Below, piece by piece: positions 52,201 to 59,349 of a stretch of 64,000 nt of DNA. A program made the position numbers and the translations under genes. The DNA comes from a bacterium (lineage in GTDB: Bacteria > Myxococcota_A > Bradymonadia > Bradymonadales > Bradymonadaceae), in NCBI GenBank assembly GCA_030427705.1, contig JAUIBR010000004.1, positions 186,001 to 250,000 of the forward strand, read 5' to 3'. Below the pieces are notes generated by a model, which worked only from the letters and a program-made list of their open reading frames with translations, was not told where the DNA came from and searched no databases. Position 1 is the first letter of the stretch. Every line of letters begins with the position of its first letter.

Positions 52201-54671
52201 CGACGATCGGTTCCTTCACGGGGAACTTCGCCGACTTCACCAACGATCTGGACCCAGGGGTGGGAACCTGTATCCGCGAACCGTTCAACGAACAAGATGG
52301 TCGTGACGCGGTGTTCGCCGTGGACATGTTGGCAAACCAAACACTCGAAGCGACGTTGGTCACAGGTGACGCAAATGCAGGCATGTACATCCTGGATGGT
52401 TGCGCTTCGGCCGCGAACAACTGCGTTTGGGCAGCGGATGAATCAAACAACCTCGAGTTCTTCGCGCCATCGGCCGGCACGTACTACCTCGTTGTTGATT
52501 CGACAACTTTGTCATCGAGTGCTGACTTCACGTTGCAGCTTGATTCGCGATTGACTGACTTCTGTCAGCCTGGCGGCGCTACATGCTCCGGTAACACACT
52601 TACGGTATGCAACGCCTCGGGTACTGCGGTTGAGTCGACGGTAGTTTGCTCAGATGGCTGCTCGTTTGGCGCTTGCAACCCACCATCAACACTGAATGAC
52701 ACGTGCGCCGACGCATATGTCGTCAATGGATCAGTTCGACTTTACGACCGGTTCGACCGGTTCAATGACGACTACAACCCTGGTTCGGCCGGTTGTACCG
52801 GACGCAGCGAGCCTGGTCTCGACCATGTCTACTCGATCACGCTGGCTCCAAATGAAGTCGTTGCCATCAACTTGCAGGCCTATGCATCTTTCCTTGAGCC
52901 GACCGCATACCTGGTCACCGATTGCTCGGATGTAACTGCGAACTGCATTTGGGGCTCCGCCGGAAGCGACGAGCTCTTGAAAGATGGGTATCTCAATGAC
53001 ACCGGGATGATTCAGAACCTGTTTTTGATCATCGATTCGGACTCATCATTCGACGATGAACCCTACTTGCTTGATATTGAAATCACGCCATTCGAATGCG
53101 TCGGCGGAACAGCAGTATGTGCTGATGCTGACACAAGCGAAGTCTGTACAGACTACGGAATTTTTGACAACGAGCGATGCTACTTCGGCTGCAACGGCAC
53201 GACCGGATTGTGCAACGATCCACCGAACGATCAATGTGGCGGTGCCGTGGTCATTCCATCGTCAGGCGGTGTTTTCCAAGCTCGCATTGAGGACTTCGCG
53301 AATGATTTCAACCCAGGCTCCGGCGGTTGCACGGGCTTCAATGCCGACGGACCTGACGCGGCATACGAGATCAGCCTGACGGCTGGTGATTTTGTTACCG
53401 TGCGTCAATCGGGTCCTTTCGATGGCTCCGTCTACATGGTCACCGACTGCGCGAACCTCGGAACCTGTGTTGCAGGCGCGGATAGTGGTGGCGGCGATGA
53501 TCAATTCCAGTTTGTTGTTCAAACGACCGGCACATACTTCATCATCGCGGATGCATTCACGACCCTTCCGACGGGTGTGTTCACGCTCACCGTCGACGTG
53601 CAAACGCCAATCTGTACGCCGGGAAGCTCGGTCTGCTTGGATGCGAACACCATCCAGCTCTGCGAAGCACCTGGTCTGGTCTACTCGGAAGCAACCTGTA
53701 CCAACGGCTGTGGTCCATTCTCTTGTGTCAACCCAACCGGTGAATCGTGCTTCGAATCGCTCGATGCAAACGGTGCTGGACCATTCACGGGTATGATCGA
53801 CAACGCCACTGACGACGTTGACCCAGACAACTTCATCTGCGCAGACCGGCCGCAAGACGGCCCAGACGTCGTCTACCATGTCGATGTCCTCGCCGGCCAA
53901 GTTGTGACGGCAGACCTGACGTCGACCTACAACGCGTCGCTCTACGCAACGCAGTCCTGCACGGACGTCGATGAACAGTGTTTGGCTGGATCTGACGGCT
54001 CAAGTGATGAAACGATCGCGTTCTCTGCACCGGCCGACGGTCGCTACTTCCTTGTCGTCGACACAGCTACGACCGCACCGACTGGTACCTACAGCCTCGA
54101 TGTCTCCATACAGAACCCAATCTGCACGGCGAATTCGAACACGTGTATTGATGCGATGACACTCGAAACCTGTGATTCGCTGGGGCTCATGACGTCTCAG
54201 CAGACGTGCATGTTCGGTTGTGCGGCTGGCGCGTGTAACACACCTCCGAACGACATCTGCACGGGCGCTATCGACGTCACCGCTGGTGGCACGTTCTCGG
54301 GCACCTTCGCTGGGGCTGCGGACGACTACACGCCTGACTTCTTCGCAAGCTGTACGGGCTTCGATGCTATCGGTCCTGACCTTGCCTATGTTGTCAACCT
54401 GACGGCAGGTCAGACGGTGAGTGCGACCATCACGGCCACGACACCGACCCAGGACACCGCGCTTTACATCGTCTCAGCCTGTGTACCTGTTGTTGGCACC
54501 GAATGCCTCAATGGCGATGACCGCTTCGACGGCGCAACGCTGAACGGAACCGGCGAAATGGTGTCGTACACAGCGACAGGAACCGAGACCGTCTACATCA
54601 TTGCAGACAACTACGACGACCTGTCGTTGCCTGCGAGCCCAACGTTCGACCTCGTCGTGACGGTGCAGTAA
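49239..54671 (+). CDS. Giant modular Cys-rich surface lipoprotein
   Basis: 1810 residues from ATG 49239 (GGAG nine bases upstream). Lipobox FSFGC (Cys26). About 30-305: tandem Cys-rich modules of EGF/DUF-like spacing (CDLDSDCLGGYEC, CEENSDCIPGFGC). About 310-570: two PPC-like beta domains. Then seven homologous modules of about 165-180 residues to the end. Each has a beta-sandwich (NDYNPGS..C, GPDAAYEISL, TGTYFIIAD) and a Cys-rich linker ending C..GC..G.C..P.N. The likely role is a rigid, disulfide-linked adhesin or prey/surface-contact fibre. Its stop overlaps the AhpD-like start by one base (TAATG). Confidence 0.85.
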   Translation: MVSFNGWVPNSVLAFVLFVSLFSFGCGSDDEKSGACDDVTCERGVCSDGACTNPSTCDLDSDCLGGYECTAAGSCVAEFPCETTDECPSGACINGACVNPTSCEENSDCIPGFGCEDNVCVEDTCAQVECDRGVCAVDSGECVNAEVCTNATEGTDCVDGFVCLAQECVDEATFCGQLECPRGVCDIDTKDCGNADMCSDDNDCVSGFYCDGGTCAANQCDANMTDCPRGVCNPTDSTCVNADTCTALADCLDGFYCINGGCQEIDTACVDCEGNQVCDYVENSQSVFCLENSLGCVNAIDCLNDRVCESGFCTTPVACTADANEPNNDVAGATDWQAATKVADRVEGSICDGDTDVFAFDIDAAANSTGTLVAIVTFDPEDVGLGQLQVELLDPAGTVLSTGMSTNGVARAEQVIGVLDTGIYTARVTQMGAISTAGIDYGIFMDIGEQATIDACAAATELTGNTSGDTTSGASTSLGGACVTEAGAPEDVYFFTLAARSFVSIGLTPTGRSSELTLGLRNNCEIDGSEFSCEASGTTGTTFEGFLDIGTYFVVIQSETVMGPGPYDLSFSAQVPVCAPGETMCVDANTATACNAQGTGFNTETCAQGCNAADGRCDRLAADVCYTATVATGGLQVTLDWESFTNDYDPGSACVGGSSDAVTGGQDAAYEIELQPNEAFVAEIVPGADDAALYVVRNCDDVSRTCLAGTNSGGSGVDEIVAYGNTTTDTQTVYLIADVSSNEFTFDPATLTITQGTMICSPGTTQCSGNFEQTCNVGGLAYDDRLCSFGCDTGTGLCIPPPNNQCGAGVIDVSAGGSWNATIDEYTDNFNPGFNGCANSTSAGADAVYQISGQPGDIVTATVSGDFDFVLYALTDCANTDSCIAGIDDELSGDPETLKFNLPDTNPVFIVVDGASSFSTTGQFNLNVSVQAPDCFNPGDAIACQSITTLDYCDSYGQTQQYTCTGDCVATSCVNPTGDVCHDAIPLSTIGSFTGNFADFTNDLDPGVGTCIREPFNEQDGRDAVFAVDMLANQTLEATLVTGDANAGMYILDGCASAANNCVWAADESNNLEFFAPSAGTYYLVVDSTTLSSSADFTLQLDSRLTDFCQPGGATCSGNTLTVCNASGTAVESTVVCSDGCSFGACNPPSTLNDTCADAYVVNGSVRLYDRFDRFNDDYNPGSAGCTGRSEPGLDHVYSITLAPNEVVAINLQAYASFLEPTAYLVTDCSDVTANCIWGSAGSDELLKDGYLNDTGMIQNLFLIIDSDSSFDDEPYLLDIEITPFECVGGTAVCADADTSEVCTDYGIFDNERCYFGCNGTTGLCNDPPNDQCGGAVVIPSSGGVFQARIEDFANDFNPGSGGCTGFNADGPDAAYEISLTAGDFVTVRQSGPFDGSVYMVTDCANLGTCVAGADSGGGDDQFQFVVQTTGTYFIIADAFTTLPTGVFTLTVDVQTPICTPGSSVCLDANTIQLCEAPGLVYSEATCTNGCGPFSCVNPTGESCFESLDANGAGPFTGMIDNATDDVDPDNFICADRPQDGPDVVYHVDVLAGQVVTADLTSTYNASLYATQSCTDVDEQCLAGSDGSSDETIAFSAPADGRYFLVVDTATTAPTGTYSLDVSIQNPICTANSNTCIDAMTLETCDSLGLMTSQQTCMFGCAAGACNTPPNDICTGAIDVTAGGTFSGTFAGAADDYTPDFFASCTGFDAIGPDLAYVVNLTAGQTVSATITATTPTQDTALYIVSACVPVVGTECLNGDDRFDGATLNGTGEMVSYTATGTETVYIIADNYDDLSLPASPTFDLVVTVQ

Positions 54672-55009
54672 TGAGCGGTATCGAGGAGTTTCGCGCACGG
54701 CGCGCCCGCCAAAATGACATCGTCATGGAAGCGGACCATCTGGGCATCAAGCGCTTCTTCAATCTGGACACCAACGCCTATCGCGATGGTGCACTTGACT
54801 CGAAGACGAAAGAGCTGCTTGGGCTGGTCGCGTCGGCAGTGCTGCGCTGCAACGATTGCATCGACTACCACCTGGACCAATGTGTTGAGGCTGGAGTTAC
54901 GGATGAAGAGCTTCACGATGCATTGAATGTCGCCCTTGTCGTGGGCGGCAGCATCGTGATTCCGCACCTGCGGCACGCATTCGAAACAATCAAGGAGCTT
55001 CGCGCGTAG
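54671..55009 (+). CDS. AhpD-like (carboxymuconolactone decarboxylase family) protein
   Basis: 112 residues, all helical. The AhpD active motif reads LRCNDCIDYHL: Cys60, Cys63 and His67 in the C-x2-C-x3-H spacing of the alkylhydroperoxidase core. It could reduce peroxides or exchange disulfides in the cytoplasm. The start codon overlaps the stop of the giant Cys-rich lipoprotein gene by one base, so translation is coupled. No signal peptide. Confidence 0.85.
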   Translation: MSGIEEFRARRARQNDIVMEADHLGIKRFFNLDTNAYRDGALDSKTKELLGLVASAVLRCNDCIDYHLDQCVEAGVTDEELHDALNVALVVGGSIVIPHLRHAFETIKELRA

Positions 55010-55034
55010 GGGTTCGGCTGTGCCTCACCGGGAT

Positions 55035-55196
55035 GGTTCGCTGGCGCTCACCGATTTGGTTCGCTGGCGCTCACCGATTTGGTTCGCTGGCGCTCACCGA
55101 TTTGGTTCGCTAACGCTCACCGATTTGGTTCGCTGAACGCTCACCGATTTGGTTCGCTAACGCTCACCGATTTGGTTCGCTAACGCTCACCGATTT
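55035..55196. repeat. Tandem array of seven 23-bp units
   Basis: Seven copies of GGTTCGCTGGCGCTCACC plus GATTT (the fifth has one extra base). Copies 1-3 carry GCTGGCGCTC and copies 4, 6 and 7 GCTAACGCTC. A degenerate copy sits upstream at about 55011. Identical repeats with no unlike spacers, so not a CRISPR. Confidence 0.92.
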
Positions 55197-55239
55197 TGGT
55201 GCCGTTCGGTGCTCTTGAAAACGTTCCGTCACATGCAGT

Positions 55240-55297
55240 AATGCGGACAACGCCATCTTTGCGCTTAGTAGCACGATGACGTGTCCGCATTTTTTTG
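55240..55297 (+). terminator. Strong terminator after the AhpD-like gene
   Basis: Arms AATGCGGACA (55240-55249) and TGTCCGCATT (55282-55291) are perfectly complementary. The stem continues inwards with CGCCATC against GATGACG (one mismatch), and seven T follow. It closes the giant-lipoprotein/AhpD transcript. Confidence 0.8.
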
Positions 55298-55334
55298 CTG
55301 TTGAGATCATGAAAAAGTAAGCCGCGGACGCGGA

Positions 55335-56087
55335 TTACATCGAGATGCCGCCATCGACATCAATGCAGCGGCTTGTGAAGTAATCACATTCGAAGATGAA
55401 CTTCGCGGCGAGCACGATTTCGTCGGGCTTTGCGGCACGACGAAGAGGCACGACCGAGAGCATCTTCTCGAGCATCTCAGGGCGCATTCCGTCCAAGATT
55501 GGGGTCTGAACAAAACCAGGCGCGATAGCACCTACTCGGATGCCATGCTTTGCGAGCTCTTCGCCCCAAAGCTTGGTGTCTGCAACCAAACCAGCTTTCG
55601 CGGCCGAGTAGTTCGACTGACCACGGTTACCCACGCGTGAGCAAGAGCTGATGTTGACGATGACGCCTGGATTGCCGGTCTCGACCAAGTGTGCTGCGAC
55701 TTCGCGAGCGCACAGGAATGGGCCGGTGAGGTCGACATCGATGACCTTTTGCCAGTTTTCGAGCGTCATCGTGGTGATTTCGCCCGTCTTGCGGTCCTTT
55801 TTGACCAGAAGGTGGTCGCGGAAGATGCCAGCGTTATTGATCAAGCCGTTGACGTGACCAAACGCGTCGACGCCCGCTTGCACAGCACCTTTGACGTCGT
55901 CTTCATTTGCAACACTGCCAACATACGTCACAATTTTGTCGTTCTCAGCCTTGAGTGCGTCGAGGCCCTCTTGGTTCATATCGAACGCGACAACATTGGC
56001 TCCAAGCTGAGCGAAATTCAGTGCGAACGCGCGTCCGATGCCGGAAGCAGCGCCCGTGACAACCATATTGATATCTTCAATTTTCAT
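55335..56087 (-). CDS. phaB: SDR-family reductase, probable acetoacetyl-CoA (3-ketoacyl) reductase
   Basis: 250 residues, classical SDR. Cofactor loop TGAASGIGR at 11-19, NNAG at 84-87, catalytic Ser147, Tyr160 and Lys164 (YSAAK). Asp36 at the end of the second strand favours NAD(H), whereas known PhaB prefers NADPH. Its ATG immediately follows the phaC stop, so it belongs to the PHA locus and likely makes (R)-3-hydroxyacyl-CoA. The gene name rests on context; a FabG-like role or a 3-hydroxybutyrate dehydrogenase are alternatives. Confidence 0.8.
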   Translation of the reverse strand: MKIEDINMVVTGAASGIGRAFALNFAQLGANVVAFDMNQEGLDALKAENDKIVTYVGSVANEDDVKGAVQAGVDAFGHVNGLINNAGIFRDHLLVKKDRKTGEITTMTLENWQKVIDVDLTGPFLCAREVAAHLVETGNPGVIVNISSCSRVGNRGQSNYSAAKAGLVADTKLWGEELAKHGIRVGAIAPGFVQTPILDGMRPEMLEKMLSVVPLRRAAKPDEIVLAAKFIFECDYFTSRCIDVDGGISM

Positions 56088-57191
56088 TTAGTTTGCTCCC
56101 TTGTCCGCAGGGGACGAAGTCTTGGATTTAGTAGATTTTGAGCGCGTGCTCTTCGACTTTGCAGCACCATTTTTTGGAGCTGCTTTCTCTTCAGGCGGGT
56201 CGGTGACAAGCTGAATCCGATTGGATTGTGGCTCGGTGCGTTCAACACGCGTTTTGAACCAGTCCGTGATCATCGGATAGAGCGTGGTCGCCGCGCGGCT
56301 GCCGACGACAGCGCCGACGTGACCGCCTTTGACCGTAACCATCTCCTTGTCCACAACGCGCACAGCGTCGTGAAGGCCCTGCGCCGCTTTTGGCGGGCAG
56401 ATATGGTCGCGGCTGGTCGCGATCGTCAGCACCGGGCAGTCGATGTTTGCCAGGTCGACGCGTTCTCCACCTACGAAGTGTTTGCCCTGAACCAGGAGGT
56501 TGTCCTGATAGAGGTCCTCGATATAGGTGACATACGCTTTTGCTGGGAACGGGATATTGTCCCCCGCCCAGGTATCAAGCGCCTTGAACGCCTTTCGGAA
56601 GTCCGGATTATCGGCGCGATCCGCGAACGATACCCACTTTCCGATCTGCGAGGTTGGGCGCATTGAAACGAACCCACTCTGCATTTGTGAGGGCGCAATA
56701 TTTCCAGCCTGGGCAATCGTCTCTGGGTCGAACCACTGCGGGTCCGTCATCGTGCCCAACATACCCGCATGCGCGAAGTCGAAGGGTCCGGCGAGGTTGA
56801 CGAATGCTTCGATCTGTTCGGGGTGCATTGCGGTGTAGATACCGCTGAGCGTCGCGCCCATGCAGTATCCGAGCAGGCCGATCTTGTCCTGTTTGGTGAC
56901 GCGGCGGACCTTGCGCACCGCGCGGCCCAATCGGTCCAGAACATCTTCCCACGAGAGGTATCGGTCCTCGTCGTTGGGGATGCCCCAATCCAAGCAGTAC
57001 GTATCGTATCCGGCGTCCACAAACGCCTGTGCCAGGCTCGCCTTGTCATGAAGGTCGAGCACGTACCAACGGTTGATGAGCGAAGGCACAAGCAAAACAA
57101 CCGGTCCATCGACTTTTGACTGTCGGAACCGGTAGAGCTGAGCCGTGCCATCCCGCTGGATTGTATCCTTTGGAGTTGGCTCCGTAGCCAT
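56088..57191 (-). CDS. phaC: Poly(3-hydroxyalkanoate) synthase, class III-like
   Basis: 367 residues from ATG 57191 (AGGA upstream). Alpha/beta-hydrolase fold with the synthase triad Cys110 in the box GYCMG, Asp262 in SRDHICPP and His291 in GGHVG. The Cys-Asp and Asp-His spacings (152, 29) fit class III PhaC of Allochromatium (153, 29), and the size also fits. It joins 3-hydroxyacyl-CoA into PHA on granules. The C-terminus has a Lys/Ser/Thr-rich tail (KSKSTRSKSTKSKT) that could bind DNA or the granule surface. Class III enzymes need PhaE; no full-length PhaE is adjacent. First base-to-base with the SDR gene. Confidence 0.9.
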   Translation of the reverse strand: MATEPTPKDTIQRDGTAQLYRFRQSKVDGPVVLLVPSLINRWYVLDLHDKASLAQAFVDAGYDTYCLDWGIPNDEDRYLSWEDVLDRLGRAVRKVRRVTKQDKIGLLGYCMGATLSGIYTAMHPEQIEAFVNLAGPFDFAHAGMLGTMTDPQWFDPETIAQAGNIAPSQMQSGFVSMRPTSQIGKWVSFADRADNPDFRKAFKALDTWAGDNIPFPAKAYVTYIEDLYQDNLLVQGKHFVGGERVDLANIDCPVLTIATSRDHICPPKAAQGLHDAVRVVDKEMVTVKGGHVGAVVGSRAATTLYPMITDWFKTRVERTEPQSNRIQLVTDPPEEKAAPKNGAAKSKSTRSKSTKSKTSSPADKGAN

Positions 57192-57224
57192 AACGTATCC
57201 TGTGAAAAGAGGTGAGACCTCGGG

Positions 57225-57249
57225 GCCGGGTCCCACCACGGGACCCGGC
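57225..57249 (-). promoter_or_regulatory. Strong hairpin between phasin and phaC
   Basis: Perfect 10-bp GC-rich stem GCCGGGTCCC / GGGACCCGGC with a 5-base loop, 22 bases past the phasin stop and 34 before the phaC start. No T-run follows on the minus strand, so partial attenuation or protection of the phasin mRNA end is more likely than full termination. Confidence 0.6.
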
Positions 57250-57271
57250 TTTGCAGTCTGGCAGACGCGAA

Positions 57272-57538
57272 TCAGACCCGAGGCGTGAAGAACTCAAACG
57301 AACGCTTGGTCGACTCCACCATCATCTGGCGGGCGTGTTCCGTGAGCTCGAGCGAGTACTTCAAGGACGCTTTCATGATGCGAGCCATCTCGTCGATGTT
57401 TTGCTCGGCTTGATCCATGGATGCCTTTTCCATTTTAGCTGCTTCGTCGAACCAGCTGTTCATGCGCTCCATGTTCTCTTCGTGTGCTTTGATGAAAAAT
57501 TCTTCGGTCTTTTCGGTGGTCTTCTTGGCAGCAGCCAT
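57272..57538 (-). CDS. Small phasin-like granule protein
   Basis: 88 residues from ATG 57538 behind AAGGAG. The whole protein is amphipathic helix (EEFFIKAHEENMERMNSWFDEAAKMEKASMDQAEQNIDEMARIMKASLKYSLELTEHARQMM), starting with a Lys/Thr-rich MAAAKKTTEK. This composition, the size and the place before phaC identify it as a PHA granule-associated phasin. Its leader carries a perfect CTGC-N3-GCAG palindrome, the type of site bound by PhaR. Confidence 0.82.
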   Translation of the reverse strand: MAAAKKTTEKTEEFFIKAHEENMERMNSWFDEAAKMEKASMDQAEQNIDEMARIMKASLKYSLELTEHARQMMVESTKRSFEFFTPRV

Positions 57539-57560
57539 GATGTTCTCCTTAGTTGTTTTA

Positions 57561-57575
57561 TGCTGCATCGCAGCA
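57561..57575 (-). promoter_or_regulatory. Probable PhaR operator in the phasin leader
   Basis: TGCTGC-ATC-GCAGCA, a perfect 6-bp dyad with a 3-base centre, 23-37 bases upstream of the phasin start codon. It contains CTGC-N3-GCAG, the site reported for Paracoccus PhaR. Confidence 0.7.
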
Positions 57576-57600
57576 GTGATTAATCCCTGTGACGTCGCCA

Positions 57601-57629
57601 AAATGAAGCACCCAAACTTTAAGGTCAAG
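57601..57629 (-). promoter_or_regulatory. Possible promoter of the phasin operon
   Basis: Minus strand: TTGACC (57624-57629), 17-base spacer, CATTTT (57601-57606). The putative operator lies downstream of the -10, as for a repressor. Confidence 0.4.
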
Positions 57630-57637
57630 GGTTTTCT

Positions 57638-57652
57638 TGTGCAGTGCACAAA
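57638..57652. promoter_or_regulatory. Second dyad, likely PhaR or related operator
   Basis: TTGTGCA-G-TGCACAA is a perfect 7-bp dyad around one base, lying between the phasin -35 and phaR. Its core TGC-N3-GCA is the same as in the leader site. Confidence 0.55.
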
Positions 57653-57661
57653 AAAATATCC

Positions 57662-57709
57662 TTGGACATGCTAAAACCCGCTGTATATGGTGCCCTCACT
57701 GAATATGAT
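57662..57709 (+). promoter_or_regulatory. Possible phaR promoter
   Basis: TTGGAC (57662-57667), 16-base spacer, TATATG (57684-57689); a further TATGAT at 57704-57709 could be an alternative -10. All lie within 80 bases of the phaR start. Confidence 0.32.
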
Positions 57710-57710
57710 A

Positions 57711-57740
57711 ATTTTGCAACGCACACTGGATCTGCAAAAT
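57711..57740 (+). promoter_or_regulatory. Inverted repeat overlapping the phaR start codon
   Basis: ATTTTGCA (57711-57718) and TGCAAAAT (57733-57740) are perfect complements separated by 14 bases; the right arm runs into the phaR ATG. A natural place for autoregulation by PhaR, or for an RNA hairpin covering the start. Confidence 0.5.
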
Positions 57741-58266
57741 GCGCGTGATCAAAAAGTACTCAAACCGTCGTCTATACGATACTGACGACAGTCATTACAT
57801 CACCTTGGACGAGCTTGCGGAGCTGATTCGTAAAGGGAGTTCCGTCAAGGTCGTCGATGCGAAGACCAGCGAAGACCTCACCCAGGGGACGCTCGCACAG
57901 ATCGTCGTCGAGTCTCGCGGCGCTGCAAAACTCCTCCCGGTTCAATTGCTCGAGCAAATGATCCGTATGGAAGACGATGCACTGGCTGAATTCATGACCA
58001 ATTACATGACGCTCGCCTTTGACATGTACGACAGCACAAAGCGTGGTGTTCAGGGGCTAACCGGTATGAATCCCTTTGGAATTCTACCAGCAGATATGAT
58101 GTCGCAATGGCTCACGGCGATGGGGCGAAACCCATGGGAGCGTCTGCGCGGTCGCGAGCGTCGGGATAAGACGGATGAAGATGTCGATTCGTTGCGGCGC
58201 GAAATCGCGGATCTAAAGGACCTTGTTAAAGGCATGGCAAATAAAGGCGAAGACGAGAACGAATAG
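57739..58266 (+). CDS. phaR: PHA synthesis repressor PhaR
   Basis: 175 residues. The N-terminal 60 residues are the PhaR DNA-binding domain (KKYSNRRLYDTDDSHYITLDELAELIRKG, VVDAKTSEDLT), followed by the accumulation-regulatory region (VESRGAAKLLPVQLLEQMIRMED) and a C-terminal coiled coil. PhaR represses the phasin gene until PHA granules sequester it. It is divergent from the phasin-phaC-reductase operon with 200 bases between starts, and three dyads of the expected type lie there. The ribosome site is poor, and a dyad overlaps its start codon. Confidence 0.95.
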   Translation: MRVIKKYSNRRLYDTDDSHYITLDELAELIRKGSSVKVVDAKTSEDLTQGTLAQIVVESRGAAKLLPVQLLEQMIRMEDDALAEFMTNYMTLAFDMYDSTKRGVQGLTGMNPFGILPADMMSQWLTAMGRNPWERLRGRERRDKTDEDVDSLRREIADLKDLVKGMANKGEDENE

Positions 58267-58431
58267 CCTTTTGTGCTCCGCAACATTTTCAGTCACCAAT
58301 CCCTTGACATCCTCAATCTGGTTCACTACTTTCCCGCCTCACTCGCCATTTGCTGCACCGCACAACCGCGGTGATTTGATGGGCGACACTCGGGTTGGCA
58401 TACTCCCGCCGCTCGAAACACAGGTGAACCG

Positions 58432-59349
58432 ATGCGATTGTTTGTTTTTCTGATTGTCCTATTGCTGGCCGCTTGCGGCGACCCCGTTGATGACCGTGTG
58501 ATCACGCCCGACGATATGGGTGACGTCGACATGGGTTCCGATGACGGAATCAACAACGTCAACAACACGAACAACAGCAACAACAGCAACAATTCGAATA
58601 ACGCCAACAACACAAACAACGCCAATAACTCGAACAACGCCAACAACGGCCTGTGCTCACCGAACAACGACGGCACAATCGAGCGGTCTGAGGTTCCCCT
58701 CCGAGCTGGACTGAACGCGAAATTCAAGATCGCACTCGATGCAGACTTCGACACCGCAGGCGTAGAAGAGAATGGCGAAACAGTCTGGGATTTGTCCGGC
58801 GACTTTGCTGGGGACATGCTGGAGCTTGTTGAGCTCCAAGACACCATGGGGGCTTGGTGGCTCTCAACGTTCCCGAACGCCAGCTACTCGACGAAGCTAA
58901 GCGCAACCGAAGACTTGCGCGGCGTGTTTCAAATCACCGATGACGCCCTGCTCTTGCAAGGTGTTGTCACACCAGAGGATGGACTCGGCCGCACGGAGCT
59001 CGAATACGATCCACCCGTCACCGTCCTGCAATTCCCGCTGACGGCAGACTCCACCTGGCAAACTGAAACCGATATCTCCGGCGTGGCGCTCGGCGTGCCG
59101 TCCTTCTACGACGAAGTCTACACCTACACAGCTGCCGGAACCGGCACCTTGAAAACGCCATTTGGAGACTTCCAGGTGCAACGCGTACGCGTTGACCTTG
59201 AACGAACGATCGGCATTCTGACGACCACAACGCGAACGTACCTGTTCGTAACTGAGTGCTTCGGCACGGTCGCATCCGTGGTTTCGGAAGAGAACGAAGA
59301 CGAAGTTGAATTCACAACGGCCTCTGAAATCCGGAGGCTCGCTCCTTGA
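58432..59349 (+). CDS. Lipoprotein with Asn-rich linker, paralogue of the gene at 61.9 kb
   Basis: 305 residues. Lipobox LLAAC (Cys15), an acidic then Asn-rich linker (NNTNNSNNSNN and similar, about 42-73), and a beta-rich domain of about 230 residues ending ECFGTVASVVSEENEDEVEFTTASEIRRL. This end, and the opening C-x-PN-x-DGTI, are shared with the lipoprotein at 61916-62755. The domain may bind a ligand outside the cell; no family recognised. First gene of the six-gene operon. Confidence 0.82.
   Translation: MRLFVFLIVLLLAACGDPVDDRVITPDDMGDVDMGSDDGINNVNNTNNSNNSNNSNNANNTNNANNSNNANNGLCSPNNDGTIERSEVPLRAGLNAKFKIALDADFDTAGVEENGETVWDLSGDFAGDMLELVELQDTMGAWWLSTFPNASYSTKLSATEDLRGVFQITDDALLLQGVVTPEDGLGRTELEYDPPVTVLQFPLTADSTWQTETDISGVALGVPSFYDEVYTYTAAGTGTLKTPFGDFQVQRVRVDLERTIGILTTTTRTYLFVTECFGTVASVVSEENEDEVEFTTASEIRRLAP

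Larger units (their letters stand above)
55010..55334. other. Convergent intergenic region
   Basis: 325 bases between the AhpD-like gene and the SDR gene. Filled by the 23-bp tandem array and the terminator; nothing else recognised. Confidence 0.7.

Noticed and set aside
51315-52340. Long open frame on the minus strand inside the giant lipoprotein gene
   Set aside because: Shadow of the GC-biased, Asp/Thr-rich coding strand; no ribosome site or family match.
55035-55196. CRISPR array
   Set aside because: Units are directly abutting with no unique spacers, and no cas gene is present.
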